DNA from: Anaerolineaceae bacterium
GTDB lineage: Bacteria > Chloroflexota > Anaerolineae > Anaerolineales > Anaerolineaceae
Reading direction: 5' to 3'
Length of the DNA: 7,218 bases
NCBI GenBank assembly: GCA_003542325.1
Contig: DPKV01000215.1
Span: 1-7,218 of the forward strand
Positions within the stretch are counted from its first letter, which is position 1. Every line of letters begins with the position of its first letter. The notes beneath the pieces are model-generated. The model was not told the DNA's origin. It searched no databases and saw only the letters and a program-made list of their open reading frames with translations. The translations under genes and the position numbers were made by a program. Below are positions 7,077-7,218 of this stretch, piece by piece.

Positions 7077-7218
7077 ATGTAGGTTACGTGCCGCGACGGA
7101 ATCCTGACGCGGAATGGATTTCTCAGAGAGGGAAATCACTCACAGAGTATGGAATTGGATGGACAAGCGCACGTGACAGGAGAGGTAAGGGGAATTATCG
7201 AATTTCTCTATTCAATAT
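7077..7218 (+). repeat. 142-base direct repeat, copy 2, reaching the window end
   Basis: Gap-free partner of 6849-6990. It opens GTAGGTTACGTGCCGCGACG and carries GCACGTGAC at 7169-7177. Its left part has a CCGCG/CGCGG stem (7091-7095 with 7108-7112) that is weakened in copy 1 by two substitutions. The match is still perfect at the last base of the window, so the true right boundary of the repeat may lie beyond it. Confidence 0.9.

Larger units (their letters stand above)
6766..7218. other. Gene-free upstream region with promoter and repeat elements
   Basis: This 453-base stretch has no credible coding sequence on either strand. Its left part (6766-6848) is AT-rich and carries the likely operon promoter. 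The rest is filled by two long direct repeats and a short inverted relative. GGAGGGATAATATG at 7066-7079 mimics a ribosome site and start, but the ATG is followed at once by TAG. No transposase, tRNA or terminator with a T-run is visible. Confidence 0.75.

Noticed and set aside
7066..7082. GGAGGGATAATATG looks like a ribosome site plus start codon
   Set aside because: The ATG is followed directly by TAG, and the same ATGTAGG is the start of both repeat copies.
6849..7218. Two direct repeats considered as a CRISPR array
   Set aside because: Units of 142 bases with one 86-base interval that itself contains a related inverted element do not fit a CRISPR repeat-spacer layout.

Overview
The window holds five genes, all read on the minus strand and packed closely enough (gaps of 25, 7 and 45 bases, then an 8-base overlap) to be one transcription unit. 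In order of transcription, from high to low coordinates, they are: a two-domain sugar-type oxidoreductase (MDR dehydrogenase fused to a Gfo/Idh/MocA domain); a GH114-type polygalactosaminidase with a lipoprotein signal; a heparinase II/III-family polysaccharide lyase; a GT4 glycosyltransferase of the WbuB type; and an OmpR/PhoB-type response regulator cut off by the left edge. Together they look like part of an extracellular or surface polysaccharide locus: one enzyme likely acting on a sugar substrate, one transferring a sugar, two acting on amino-sugar or uronate-containing polymers, and a regulator that is translationally tied to the end of the operon.

Positions 6766-7218 hold no gene. They contain a likely promoter for the operon (a perfect TATAAT on the minus strand, with a poor -35) and a repeat region. 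The repeat region has two 142-base direct copies, 130/142 identical and 228 bases apart. Between them lies a 40-base inverted relative with the same ends. All three elements begin with a GTAGG(A/T/C)(T/C)... type end containing ACGTGC and finish with (or contain) GCACGTGAC. The window stops inside the second copy.

The DNA is moderately GC-rich in the genes and AT-richer in the spacer. The response regulator and the overall gene set resemble those of free-living Chloroflexota (Anaerolineae), but this is judged from protein style only and is tentative. The enzyme families are confident calls; the polymer and the exact reactions cannot be read from this sequence. No tRNA, rRNA, CRISPR array, transposase or convincing terminator was seen.
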